From an uncultured Oscillospiraceae bacterium (GTDB lineage Bacteria > Bacillota > Clostridia > Oscillospirales > Ruminococcaceae), in contig CAKSWY010000002.1 of the NCBI GenBank assembly GCA_934513685.1, positions 1 to 64,000 on the forward strand: a stretch of 64,000 bases of DNA. The letters are read 5' to 3'. The position numbers were made by a program, and so were the translations under genes. The notes under the pieces were generated by a model. It was not told where the DNA came from. It made no database searches and saw only the letters and a program-made list of their open reading frames with translations. Shown in pieces: positions 7,801 through 16,241 of the stretch; positions within the stretch are counted from its first letter, which is position 1; each line of letters begins with the position of its first letter.

Positions 7801-8545
7801 ACTGGTTCCGTTTGCGCGGTGCTTTCTGCTCGTTCGGCCCGGGAAGCTCTCCGTCGATCCGCTGGTACAGATAGTGCAGCGCCTCGCCGACGCTTCCCAG
7901 CTGATCGATCAGCCCTTCCTCCACCGCCTGCTGCCCGTCCAGCACGGTTCCCACATCCATAACCAGCTCTCCCGTGCGCATCATCAGCTGAGTAAACCGC
8001 TCTTCGCTGATGTGGGAATGCCGCACCACAAACCCGGTGATCCGATCCTGCATCTGTTCAAAATAGCGCATGGTCTGCGGCACCCCAAGCACCAGGCCGG
8101 AATGGCGCACCGGGTGAATGGTCATGGTGGCGGTGGGCACAATGAAGCTGCGCTCGGCACTGACGGCCAGAGGAATCCCGATGGAATGGCCACCCCCCAG
8201 AACCAGCGCCGCGCTGGGCTTGGTCACGCCGCTGATCAGCTCGGCCAGCGCCAGGCCGGCCTCCACATCCCCGCCCACCGTGTTCAGAATCACCAAAAGC
8301 CCTTCCACAAGCGGGTCCTCTTCAATGTCCACCAGCTGTGGAATCACGTGCTCATACTTGGTCGTTTTTTGGCCTTGCGGCGCCTCCACGTGCCCTTCTA
8401 CCGAACCGATCACCGTCATGCAGTGAATCACATGGGCACCATGTGTGCGCAGTACCGTTCCGGTATCGATGAGATATTCTTTCTCCAGTTTTTGCTGTTC
8501 TACCTGTGCCTCCTCCGGCGTTCCCGTGCGCTTGCGCTGTGCCAT
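7799..8545 (-). CDS. ClpP-fold serine protease (TepA/YmfB-like)
   Basis: A 248-residue protein of the ClpP/crotonase fold. The active-site region reads LGGGHSIGIPLA (nucleophile Ser) and TMTIHPVRHSG (His); the dyad is seen, the acid residue is less certain. It is longer than ClpP and has a hydrophilic N-terminus, as in the TepA (YmfB) group, which lies next to ftsK in many Firmicutes. Here ftsK is 33 kb away. Two in-frame ATGs lie 6 bases apart; the second is 8 bases from GGGGAG and is preferred. A role in degrading or processing secreted proteins is proposed for TepA; the substrate is unknown. Confidence 0.8.
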   Translation of the reverse strand: MAQRKRTGTPEEAQVEQQKLEKEYLIDTGTVLRTHGAHVIHCMTVIGSVEGHVEAPQGQKTTKYEHVIPQLVDIEEDPLVEGLLVILNTVGGDVEAGLALAELISGVTKPSAALVLGGGHSIGIPLAVSAERSFIVPTATMTIHPVRHSGLVLGVPQTMRYFEQMQDRITGFVVRHSHISEERFTQLMMRTGELVMDVGTVLDGQQAVEEGLIDQLGSVGEALHYLYQRIDGELPGPNEQKAPRKRNQ

Positions 8546-8632
8546 AAGCATTTCTCCCCTTTGCCGTTGATTTTTCTCAGTATTGCCCGGCAAACCGCAC
8601 GGTAAACATCCCGGCCCGACTTTGATTTTTAT

Positions 8633-8660
8633 TTGACAAATACCACGAAATGCTTATACT
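8633..8660 (+). promoter_or_regulatory. promoter of rex
   Basis: Perfect TTGACA (8633-8638), 16-base spacer, TATACT (8655-8660). The leader to the rex start is about 115 bases. No convincing TTGTTAA-type Rex operator could be recognised here. Confidence 0.8.
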
Positions 8661-8704
8661 AAAAGATAGACAATTTGCGTCTTCTTTTCTGGTTTTTTAC
8701 CATC

Positions 8705-8742
8705 GGCCCGGCGTGCCCAACGTATAAGAACGCTGCCGGGCC
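8705..8742 (+). promoter_or_regulatory. GC-rich hairpin in the rex leader
   Basis: Arms GGCCCGGC (8705-8712) and GCCGGGCC (8735-8742) separated by 22 bases, inside the transcribed leader of rex. It is followed by CTTGTCC rather than a clean T run, so it is at most a weak terminator or an RNA stabiliser. Confidence 0.45.
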
Positions 8743-8781
8743 TTGTCCATTGTTCTCCGTTAAAATTGAGGTAAAGTTCCT

Positions 8782-9420
8782 ATGGCAACACAAAACAAGG
8801 CATCCCTGCCGGTAATCAAGCGGCTGCCGAAATACTATCGCTATTTGACTACCATGCAGCGAAATGGTATCGAGAAAGTTTCTTCCAGCGAACTTGCGCG
8901 TATTATGGGCACAACAGCCTCCCAGGTCCGGCAGGATTTCAACTGCTTCGGTGGGTTTGGGCAGCAGGGCATCGGCTATAAAGTCGATACGCTTCAGTCG
9001 GAGGTTTCCAAGCTGCTTTTTGGCGACAACGGAGAAAAGCTTTCCACCATTCTGCTGGGCGTCGGCCGCCTGGGCAACGCCGTTTCCAGCTTTTTGACCC
9101 GCGATGTAAACGGGTATCGCCTTCTGGCCGCCTTTGATGTGCGGGAAGATGTGGTCGGCACTGAAATGAACGGGGTGCCCGTGCGTCACATCCGTGATCT
9201 GGCCGAGTTCTGCAATGCCAATCATCCTCAGGTGGCGGTTTTGTGCATTCCCCGGGAAAGCGCGGCAGAACTTTCCAGCACATTGGTGTCGCTGGGCATC
9301 AAGGGCTTCTGGAACTTCAGCCATTATGACCTCTCGGTGGATTACTCCGACATCATTGTGGAGAATGTTCATCTGGGCGACAGCCTGATGAGTTTGGGTT
9401 ATCGAATGCGCAACGAATAA
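8782..9420 (+). CDS. rex: redox-sensing transcriptional repressor Rex
   Basis: A 212-residue NADH/NAD+ sensor that represses fermentation and respiration genes until NADH rises. An N-terminal winged helix (LPKYYRYLTTMQRNGIEKVSSSELARIMG onwards; recognition region TASQVRQDFNCFGGFG) is followed by a Rossmann domain with GVGRLGNAV. Length matches the family. The start is preceded by GAGGTAAA. It has its own strong promoter, and tdk follows after 47 bases without a terminator. Confidence 0.97.
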   Translation: MATQNKASLPVIKRLPKYYRYLTTMQRNGIEKVSSSELARIMGTTASQVRQDFNCFGGFGQQGIGYKVDTLQSEVSKLLFGDNGEKLSTILLGVGRLGNAVSSFLTRDVNGYRLLAAFDVREDVVGTEMNGVPVRHIRDLAEFCNANHPQVAVLCIPRESAAELSSTLVSLGIKGFWNFSHYDLSVDYSDIIVENVHLGDSLMSLGYRMRNE

Positions 9421-9467
9421 GCCGGGCGGCCCTGGTGCCGGTGTTCTCCGGCAGAAAGGGTCTGGTT

Positions 9468-10079
9468 ATGGCAAATCTGTATTTTCGCTATGGCGCAATG
9501 AACAGTGGCAAAAGCACCGCATTGATGCAGGTCGCACACAATTACGAAGAGCGCGGGATGCGGGTTTTGGTTCTGAAGCCAAGCCTTGACACTAAGGGCG
9601 GGTCGCTTCTGGTTTCCCGTCTGGGCGTGACCCGGCCGGTGGATTTCTGTATTTCCCCGGAAATGGATGTACTGGAAATCGTTCGTCAAAGCAGCACGTC
9701 CGCTTCTCCCCTCTCCTGCGTTCTGTGTGATGAAAGCCAGTTCTTCACGCCGGCCCAGGTGGAGCAGCTCTTCTTTGTGGCCGTGGGATTGGACATTCCG
9801 GTCATTTGTTATGGGCTGCGCACAGATTTTCTCCTGCACGGGTTCGCCGGTGCCACGCGTCTGCTGGAGCTGGCCCACTCCATTGAGGAGATGAAAACCA
9901 TTTGCGCCTGCGGCCGAAAGGCCTGCTGCAATGCGCGCAAGGTAAACGGGAAATTTGTGTTCGAGGGCAGTCAGGTTGCCATTGACCAAACTGAAAACGT
10001 AAGCTACGAGAGCTTGTGCGCCCAGTGCTATCTGGAAAAGCGCAACTCTTATTTTTCTCAAGCAACTCAAGTAAAATGA
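9468..10079 (+). CDS. tdk: thymidine kinase
   Basis: Phosphorylates thymidine to dTMP in nucleoside salvage. The 203-residue protein has the P-loop GAMNSGKS, the DESQFF motif, and the zinc-binding lasso with CACGRKACC and CAQC. The start was set at ATG 9468, 7 bases after AAAGGG; an upstream in-frame start lacks a ribosome site. It is probably co-transcribed with rex and ends at a terminator 9 bases after the stop. Confidence 0.95.
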   Translation: MANLYFRYGAMNSGKSTALMQVAHNYEERGMRVLVLKPSLDTKGGSLLVSRLGVTRPVDFCISPEMDVLEIVRQSSTSASPLSCVLCDESQFFTPAQVEQLFFVAVGLDIPVICYGLRTDFLLHGFAGATRLLELAHSIEEMKTICACGRKACCNARKVNGKFVFEGSQVAIDQTENVSYESLCAQCYLEKRNSYFSQATQVK

Positions 10080-10088
10080 ACGAAATAG

Positions 10089-10125
10089 CGATCGCTTATG
10101 AATGAATTTATAAGCGATCGTTTTC
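10089..10125 (+). terminator. terminator of tdk
   Basis: Arms CGATCGCTTAT (10089-10099) and ATAAGCGATCG (10110-10120) followed by TTTTCTTTT. Confidence 0.85.
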
Positions 10126-10142
10126 TTTTGAGATTGCAATTA

Positions 10143-10196
10143 AAAAGAGAAACCCATGTGTAAAGCAGGTTCACTTTACATATGGATTTCTCTTTT
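10143..10196. terminator. long hairpin, terminator of the polysaccharide operon
   Basis: Two 23-base arms (10143-10165 and 10174-10196), complementary except for two positions, flanked by A and T runs on both sides. It lies between the tdk terminator and the last minus-strand glycosyltransferase gene, so it can end the minus-strand operon and back up the tdk terminator. Confidence 0.8.
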
Positions 10197-10273
10197 ATTG
10201 TCTCTATACACCTGCAAAGAAACATCGCAAATGTGAGCTTTTTCTCATTCTCAGCTCAATAAACGATTTTCCG

Positions 10274-12112
10274 TCACACCGTCTCTTCCTGCAAATTGCG
10301 CAGGTCGTCGCTCTCCGAAAAGTCCTCCCGATCCAGTGTCAGGCTGGGGTTGTAATAGGGGTCATGCGTCAGGCCATACCGGGTAAAGCGCCCTTCCAGC
10401 CGCTGCTGCTCCGTGGTAAACCGAGCCTTTTTGGCTTTGTCTTTTTCATCCATTCCGCGGCTCTTGCTTTCATAGTGATACAGCTCTGCATAGGGCGACC
10501 AGATAATTCGCCAGCCCGCATCCCGCACACGAAGGCAGAAATCCACATCATTAAAGGCAACGGCATAGTTTTCGTCCAGGCCATCCACATCGTCGTACAC
10601 CGCGGCACGCACCAGCAGGCAGGCCGCCGTCACCGCCGAAAAATCCTGAACCGTGGCCAACCGGAACATATATCCGCTTTTGCCTCGCTTGTGGTATTTG
10701 TGGCTGTGCCCGGCAAAGCCGCCCAGACCGGTAATAATACCGGCGTGCTGAATGGTATCATCGGGGTAATACAGCATTGCCCCGCAGATTGCAGCACCGG
10801 TCCGGGACGCCTGCCGCACCAGCTCGGTCAGCCACTCCGGAGAAATCACTTCCACGTCGTTGTTCAGCAGCAGCAGATATTCGCCCTTGGCTGCCCGGCG
10901 GCCGAAGTTGTTCAGCGCGCTGAAATTGAACCCCTTTGCGCTCTTGTATTCCACCACTTTGCAGTGGGGCCGCTCCGGATTCTTTTGCAGTTCTTCGTAG
11001 TAGGTAAACGTTGCCGGATCGGTCGAATTGTTCTCGATCACGATCACTTCAAAGTTCCGGTATTCTGTTTTCTCATAAACCGAGCGAAGGCACTTTTCCA
11101 GATCCTCCACATGATCCTTATTTGGGATCAGGATGCTCACCAGAGGCTGCGCTTCCAGCTCCCAGATCACCCGATAGGTGCTGGGGAACAGCCCATCCAC
11201 AACCTGCCCTTTCTGGCCGGTGCGAGCCAGATGGTCCGCAATGGCCTTCTTGGCGGCCGCGGCCACATAAGGCTTGGCCTCCACGCCTCCGCTGGTGGAG
11301 GCAGCATACACCCGCCAGTAATAAAGCACCTTGGGCACATGGTAAACGGCATACTCCCCCACCACTTCGATCAGGCGCAGGAACAGGTCATGGTCCTGGC
11401 TGCCGTCGCACTCCGGCCGCTCGCCGCCGATCTGCTCGTATACTTCGCGGGAAAAGCAGGCTAGATGGCAGATGTAGTTGCAGCAAAGCAGATAATCCGG
11501 GGCATAATCCGGTTTGAAATGTCCCACCTTCGGGCGCTGCATACTGGTTTCAAACAGTGCCTCATCGCTGTACAGGAACGCCGCCTTGGTCTCCAAGATG
11601 GCCTTTCCCATCTCATAAATCGCGTGCGGGGCCAGCAGGTCGTCGTGGTCCGCCAGCGCCAGATATTCCCCTTCGGCCAGTTCCTCCGCTGCATTGGTGT
11701 TCGCGGCAATGCCCTTGTTCTCCACTTTTGCATAGCGGATCCGCCCATCTTCCCGGCTCAGGCGCTCAAGGTACTCGCCCACTTCCCGATGGTCCTTGTC
11801 CGATGCATCCGCAATGCACAGCTGCCAGCGGGGGCAGGTCTGCGCCTGCACGCTTTCCACCAGCTCCCGCAGATACTTCATGGGGGTGTTGTAGACCGGA
11901 ACCAGAATACTGATCACCGGGAAGTCCGACGTATCCTTGCGCCGCTGTGCCTCCAGCACCTGCTTTTTCGGCAGATAACGGGCCTTTTTGCCAAAAAAGC
12001 GGCGGCGCACAAACCCGGCCCCGCGTTTCACCATTACGGCCGGGCCTTCTTCTTTGGTCAGTGTAACTGCATAACCGGCCAATTCTTTCAGCCGTTTTAC
12101 CTTCCGATTCAT
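10274..12112 (-). CDS. double-domain GT2 glycosyltransferase
   Basis: A 612-residue glycosyltransferase with two GT-A (family 2) modules. After a basic N-terminus of about 55 residues comes module one (SILVPVYNTPMKYL; acidic motif DHDDLL). Module two (SILIPNKDHVEDL) contains LLLNNDVEVI. Such bifunctional enzymes extend surface polysaccharides with alternating linkages. It is a relative of the next gene upstream, sharing layout and motifs, so the two probably arose by duplication. It is the last gene of the polysaccharide locus, followed by a 23-base-arm terminator. The start follows AAAGGGAG. The donor sugar cannot be read from the sequence; TDP-deoxysugars made by the upstream genes are likely. 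Confidence 0.85.
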   Translation of the reverse strand: MNRKVKRLKELAGYAVTLTKEEGPAVMVKRGAGFVRRRFFGKKARYLPKKQVLEAQRRKDTSDFPVISILVPVYNTPMKYLRELVESVQAQTCPRWQLCIADASDKDHREVGEYLERLSREDGRIRYAKVENKGIAANTNAAEELAEGEYLALADHDDLLAPHAIYEMGKAILETKAAFLYSDEALFETSMQRPKVGHFKPDYAPDYLLCCNYICHLACFSREVYEQIGGERPECDGSQDHDLFLRLIEVVGEYAVYHVPKVLYYWRVYAASTSGGVEAKPYVAAAAKKAIADHLARTGQKGQVVDGLFPSTYRVIWELEAQPLVSILIPNKDHVEDLEKCLRSVYEKTEYRNFEVIVIENNSTDPATFTYYEELQKNPERPHCKVVEYKSAKGFNFSALNNFGRRAAKGEYLLLLNNDVEVISPEWLTELVRQASRTGAAICGAMLYYPDDTIQHAGIITGLGGFAGHSHKYHKRGKSGYMFRLATVQDFSAVTAACLLVRAAVYDDVDGLDENYAVAFNDVDFCLRVRDAGWRIIWSPYAELYHYESKSRGMDEKDKAKKARFTTEQQRLEGRFTRYGLTHDPYYNPSLTLDREDFSESDDLRNLQEETV

Positions 12113-12131
12113 AGTGCTCCCTTTTTGCGGC

Positions 12132-14015
12132 TTATTTCAGCCCAAAGTTTTCAAATTTCGTATTGAAGTGCGGATTGTAATACGGGTCCGGCGTATCGAT
12201 CAGCGTGTGGTACTTCTCAATGAAGTTTTTCTTCTCCCGGTTGTAGCGCACCGCATTCGGGCCGGTCTCATCCAGGCCGCGGCTCTTACTTTCGTAGTGA
12301 ATGCACTGCGCCGCAGGCGTAAACACATTCAAAAGCCCCTTTTGCCACAGCTTCAGGCACAGGTCAATGTCGTTGTAGGCCACGGCAAAGTTCTCGGCAT
12401 CTAGGCCGCCGCACGCATCGTACAGTTCCCGCTTTACCATCAGGCAGGCGCCCGTTACCGCCATGTAATCCTGCGTGGTCACCAGGCGGTACAAATCGCC
12501 CACTGCATCCCCCGGATGGCTCTTGTGGCTGTGCCCGGCCGTTCCGTTGATGCCCATGATCACACCGCCATGCTGAATGGTGCCGTCCGGGAAGAACAGT
12601 TTCGCGCCCACGCAGCCCACATCCGGCCGCTGGCTGTAACTGAGCATTTCTTTCAAGAAGCCGTCTGTGATGACCTCAATGTCGTTGTTCAGCAGAAGGA
12701 TCTGTTTGCCGCTGCTTTCTTTTACGCCCAGATTGCACACCGCCGCAAAATTGAAGTTGCCCTGATAGGTTACCACCTTCAGGTTCTCATACTTCTCCGC
12801 GGCCTGCCTGTAATAGGCAAAGGTTTCCGGGTCGGTGGAATTGTTCTCCACCACAATGACCTCAAAGCGGTCGTACCCGGCCTTCTGATAAAGCGAAGCC
12901 AGGCACCGCTCCAGATCCTCCCGGTGATCCTTGTTGGGAATCACCACGCTGATGAGCGGCTGGCCGGTCAGTTCATAGTGCAGCCGGTATGCGCCCGGCG
13001 CGCCGGGAATGGCCTCCGCCGAACCTGCAAGCCCCATGCGCTTAAAATGCGCTTCAATGGCACGCACACCCGCCTGCACCGCATAGGGCTTGGCCTCCAT
13101 ATCCTGCGCGGTGCTGGCCGCATGGCCGCGCCAGATATACATCACCTTGGGAATGTGGCGGATGCAGGCGGCCTGCTCGGTCAACCGCAGCGTCAGGTCG
13201 TAATCCTGCGCGCCGTCAAATTCACTGCGTTCCTCCGCGCCGGCCTTCTCCAGCAGTTCCCGGGTAAAGACCATCAGGTGGGTGATATAGTTGCAGCTGC
13301 GCAGATAATCCGGCGCATAATCCGGCTTGAAGTGGTATCCGCCCAATTCCTTTAGGTTGCCCGAGAGAATAATCTCGTCGGTGTACACAAAGTCTGCCCC
13401 GGTTTTCTGCATACACTGCACCACTTCGTACAGCGCATTGGGGTACAGCACATCGTCATGGTCCAGCAGCGCCAGTGCGCCGCCCGTGGCCAGCTTGAAT
13501 CCGGCGGTGGTGTTTCCGGCAATGCCCTGGTTTTTCTGCTTATGGTAGAGGATGCGCGGCTCTTTGGCGGCATAGCTTCGGGCCATTTTGCCCACATCCG
13601 AATGGGCCTCGTCCGAGGCATCCACCAGAACCAGCTGCCACTGGGGGTAGGTCTGGGCCTGTACGCTCTCGATCATCTGGCGCAGGAACTTCTGCGGTGT
13701 GTTGTACAGCGGCACCACCACGCTGACCAGCAGGCTGCCCGGAAGCGGGTTGGCGCGCTGTGCCTTTAACTGGCGGCGGGTGGGCTGGTCGGCCCGGTGC
13801 TGCCAGCGGTCTTTGTGCATGGCCAACCCCACGCGGAACTCCACCTCGCGCCAGAGCTGCTCGAAGCCTTCTTCCCGAACGCACCGCACGCCGCGCCCTG
13901 CCAGGTCTGCCAAATGGCGCGGGCTTGCCAGGCGTTTGGCCATGCCGCTCACACTGTCTGCGCGGGCTACATCGGCAGGCAGATGGTCCTCCGCTTTATA
14001 GGGTTTGCTTCCCAT
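12132..14015 (-). CDS. double-domain GT2 glycosyltransferase
   Basis: A 627-residue enzyme with a basic N-terminal region of about 100 residues and two GT2 modules: SVVVPLYNTPQKFL with LLDHDDVLYPNAL, then SVVIPNKDHREDL with LLLNNDIEVI. The C-terminal part (GGVIMGINGTAGHSHK, NDIDLCLKLW) closely parallels the neighbouring enzyme. The start was set at ATG 14015; an upstream in-frame GTG overlaps the terminator. A terminator hairpin lies between this gene and the ABC transporter upstream, so expression may depend on read-through or a separate promoter. The role is inferred as chain extension of the exported glycan. Confidence 0.85.
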   Translation of the reverse strand: MGSKPYKAEDHLPADVARADSVSGMAKRLASPRHLADLAGRGVRCVREEGFEQLWREVEFRVGLAMHKDRWQHRADQPTRRQLKAQRANPLPGSLLVSVVVPLYNTPQKFLRQMIESVQAQTYPQWQLVLVDASDEAHSDVGKMARSYAAKEPRILYHKQKNQGIAGNTTAGFKLATGGALALLDHDDVLYPNALYEVVQCMQKTGADFVYTDEIILSGNLKELGGYHFKPDYAPDYLRSCNYITHLMVFTRELLEKAGAEERSEFDGAQDYDLTLRLTEQAACIRHIPKVMYIWRGHAASTAQDMEAKPYAVQAGVRAIEAHFKRMGLAGSAEAIPGAPGAYRLHYELTGQPLISVVIPNKDHREDLERCLASLYQKAGYDRFEVIVVENNSTDPETFAYYRQAAEKYENLKVVTYQGNFNFAAVCNLGVKESSGKQILLLNNDIEVITDGFLKEMLSYSQRPDVGCVGAKLFFPDGTIQHGGVIMGINGTAGHSHKSHPGDAVGDLYRLVTTQDYMAVTGACLMVKRELYDACGGLDAENFAVAYNDIDLCLKLWQKGLLNVFTPAAQCIHYESKSRGLDETGPNAVRYNREKKNFIEKYHTLIDTPDPYYNPHFNTKFENFGLK

Positions 14016-14041
14016 AATCGGTTTGTCCTCACTTTCAAAAT

Positions 14042-14094
14042 AAAAAACGCCGCTAGAGGGTGTGGAGCCTCCCCGGCCCACGCCCGGCGGCGTT
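14042..14094 (-). terminator. hairpin terminator after the ABC transporter
   Basis: On the minus strand AACGCCGC (14094-14087) pairs with GCGGCGTT (14053-14046), with further GC-rich sequence in the loop, followed by TTTTATTTT. It begins 6 bases after the ATPase stop and precedes the two glycosyltransferase genes, so it should lower their expression relative to the export genes. Confidence 0.7.
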
Positions 14095-14099
14095 CAGCA

Positions 14100-14831
14100 T
14101 TATTTCGTGGTTTTTTTGTAGGCGGCGCACACTGTTTCCGTGTCTCCATCCATCTTGATCTGCCCATGCTCCAGCCAGGCGACCTTGTTGCACATACGCT
14201 CGATTTGCTCAATGGAATGGGAGACCAGAATCACGGTGGTTCCGCCGCTCATCAGGTGCTGCATCCGTTCCTCGCACTTTTGCTGGAACAGGAAATCGCC
14301 CACCGACAGAATCTCATCGGCGATCAGAATGTCCGGCTTGGTGATGGTGGCAATGGCAAAGGCAATGCGCGCCACCATGCCGCTGGAATAATTCTTCAGC
14401 GGTACGTCTAAAAAGTCCCGCAGTTCACTAAATTCCACGATCTCGTCGAACTTGGAATCAATGTACTTCGGCGTAAAACCGAGCACTGTACCATTCAGAT
14501 AAATGTTCTCGCGGGCTGTCAGGTCCATATCAAAGCCGGCGCCCAGCTCGATCAGCGGCGCAATGGTGCCGTTGACCTTGACCGTGCCGGTGGTCGGCTT
14601 GTACACGCCGGAAATCACCTTCAATAGGGTGGATTTGCCGGAACCGTTCAAGCCGATCAGGCCGTAAAAGTCGCCGGGCTCCACCCGAAGATTGACGTTT
14701 TTCAGTGCATAAAACTCGTCAAACTGCAAGTGGCCTTTGGCCAGCGCCAGAAAATACTCTTTAAAGCTCTCGTGCCGCTCCTTTGAAAGGTTGAACCGCA
14801 TCGAGACGTTATCAATCTCAATAATCGACAT
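14100..14831 (-). CDS. polysaccharide ABC exporter ATPase (Wzt/TagH-like)
   Basis: A 243-residue ATPase that powers export of undecaprenyl-linked polysaccharide. Walker A GLNGSGKST, signature YSSGM, Walker B ILIADEIL and the H-loop SHS are present. The N-terminal insertion (LSKERHESFKEYFLALAKG) before the ATPase core is typical of the Wzt/TagH/RfbE group. The C-terminal carbohydrate-binding domain found in some Wzt proteins is absent, so chain-end recognition is unlikely here. The permease gene lies 12 bases upstream. The start follows AAGGAGGG. Confidence 0.92.
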   Translation of the reverse strand: MSIIEIDNVSMRFNLSKERHESFKEYFLALAKGHLQFDEFYALKNVNLRVEPGDFYGLIGLNGSGKSTLLKVISGVYKPTTGTVKVNGTIAPLIELGAGFDMDLTARENIYLNGTVLGFTPKYIDSKFDEIVEFSELRDFLDVPLKNYSSGMVARIAFAIATITKPDILIADEILSVGDFLFQQKCEERMQHLMSGGTTVILVSHSIEQIERMCNKVAWLEHGQIKMDGDTETVCAAYKKTTK

Positions 14832-14843
14832 GGTCAGCCCTCC

Positions 14844-15641
14844 TTACATATACAGCACGAAGCGGTCCTGGTTGCGCTTGAAGAAGAAAACACCGACTGC
14901 CATGCTGAACACGGCGCAGCCGCCGCACACAAGAACCATCAGCCCGGTCAGCCCCTGCCCCCACAGCACGCAGCTGCGGAACGCCGTAATGTACCAGTAC
15001 AGCGGGTTCAGGTGGATGAGGTGATACACGATTCCCGTCATCTGCTCCGGGTCATAGAAAATCGCGCTGGCGTAGGTCAGGGCCGTGCAGAACACTTCCC
15101 ACATATGCATCACGTCCCGAAAAAACACATAGGTTGCCGACAAAAACAACCCGATTCCCAGGCAGAAGAAGAACAGCGTGGCCAGCGGATACACGCACAG
15201 AATAAAGCTCAGGTGAAGCGGCGTGTGGGTGATCAGCATCACCAGCACCAGCGCCACAAAGCTGAACAGGCAGTTCACAAGGCCAAAGCAGACCTTCTCC
15301 AGCGGGAAGATGTACTTTGGAATGTAAACCTTGCGCAGCAGCGGCGCGTTTTTCAGCACGCTTTCCATGGCCATCGTGGTGGATTCGCGGAAGAAATTGA
15401 ACAGCAGCTGGCCAACCAGCAGAAACACCGCAAAGTTGTCGATGTTCTGGCCGCGCATTCCCGCAAAAATGCTGGTGAAAATGGCATACATCACCAGGCA
15501 CATCAGCAGCGGGTTCAGCACGCTCCATGCAACACCCAGCACACTGCGGCGGTATTTCAGCTTAAAATCACGGGTGATCAGGTTTTGAAGGAGGTAGCGA
15601 TAGCGCCAAAAATCCTTCCAAGATTGTTTCAGGGAGGCCAA
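14844..15641 (-). CDS. polysaccharide ABC exporter permease (Wzm/TagG-like)
   Basis: A 265-residue ABC-2 type permease with six hydrophobic segments. The amphipathic start (RYLLQNLITRDFKLKYRRSVLGVAWSVLNPLL region) and the motifs RKVYIPKYIFPL and HLNPLYWYITAFR are typical of the TagG/Wzm family. The start chosen is TTG 15641, 7 bases after AAAGGTGG and just after the rfbC stop; an earlier in-frame start at 15683 would overlap rfbC by 38 bases. It pairs with the ATPase that follows. Confidence 0.9.
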   Translation of the reverse strand: MASLKQSWKDFWRYRYLLQNLITRDFKLKYRRSVLGVAWSVLNPLLMCLVMYAIFTSIFAGMRGQNIDNFAVFLLVGQLLFNFFRESTTMAMESVLKNAPLLRKVYIPKYIFPLEKVCFGLVNCLFSFVALVLVMLITHTPLHLSFILCVYPLATLFFFCLGIGLFLSATYVFFRDVMHMWEVFCTALTYASAIFYDPEQMTGIVYHLIHLNPLYWYITAFRSCVLWGQGLTGLMVLVCGGCAVFSMAVGVFFFKRNQDRFVLYM

Positions 15642-15645
15642 GGGC

Positions 15646-16212
15646 TTACCACCTTTCAAAATAATCGAAACTCTGCTCGGCAAACGGCTCGTGCTTCTGA
15701 TCCTTTGCGCTCAGCAGGTAATCACAGCCGCAGTCGGGCCACTGAATGTTCACGGTGGGGTCATTGTACGGAATGCCGCCTTCTGCCGTGGGGCAGTACA
15801 CATCGGTGCACTTGTAGCAGAACTCCGCAACGTCGCTCAGCACCAGGAAGCCATGCGCAAATCCCTCCGGGATGTACAGCATCTTCTTGTTTTCGGCGCT
15901 GAGGGTCACGCCGACCCATTTGCCGAACGTGGCGCTGTGCGGGCGGCAGTCCACCGCCACATCGTACACTTCGCCCATGGTCACACGAACCAGCTTGCCC
16001 TGGGTGTGCTCCTTCTGGAAATGCACGCCGCGCAGAACACCGCGGGTCGAGCGCGACTGGTTGTCCTGCACGAACTCATGGTCAATGCCGGCCGCCGCAA
16101 ACTCGTCCTTCTGATACGTTTCCATAAAATAGCCGCGGTCATCCCCAAACACGGTGGGTTCAACAACCTGCACTTCCGGAATCGCCGTCGGTGTAAAAAT
16201 GAACTTTCCCAT
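15646..16212 (-). CDS. rfbC: dTDP-4-dehydrorhamnose 3,5-epimerase
   Basis: Converts dTDP-4-keto-6-deoxyglucose to the L-lyxo ketosugar on the route to dTDP-L-rhamnose. The 188-residue protein has the cupin-fold motifs GDDRGYFMETY, QDNQSRSTRGVLRGVHFQ (catalytic His region), and YIPEGFAHGFLVLSD. The start was set at ATG 16212, after GAAAGGAG; a much longer frame upstream is not coding. It lies 29 bases after the aminotransferase. The other rhamnose genes (rfbA, rfbB, rfbD) are not in the window, so they must be elsewhere or the ketosugar has another fate. Confidence 0.93.
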   Translation of the reverse strand: MGKFIFTPTAIPEVQVVEPTVFGDDRGYFMETYQKDEFAAAGIDHEFVQDNQSRSTRGVLRGVHFQKEHTQGKLVRVTMGEVYDVAVDCRPHSATFGKWVGVTLSAENKKMLYIPEGFAHGFLVLSDVAEFCYKCTDVYCPTAEGGIPYNDPTVNIQWPDCGCDYLLSAKDQKHEPFAEQSFDYFERW

Positions 16213-16241
16213 AAGAAATTCTTCTCCTTTCCCGAACGACC

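Noticed and set aside
8633..8760. Rex operator in its own promoter
   Set aside because: No TTGTTAA-type palindrome could be seen; the promoter boxes alone do not support it.
10089..10196. Two hairpins in 110 bases after tdk as possible RNA gene or repeat element
   Set aside because: Both have terminator features (T runs) and match the ends of converging transcripts, which explains them.
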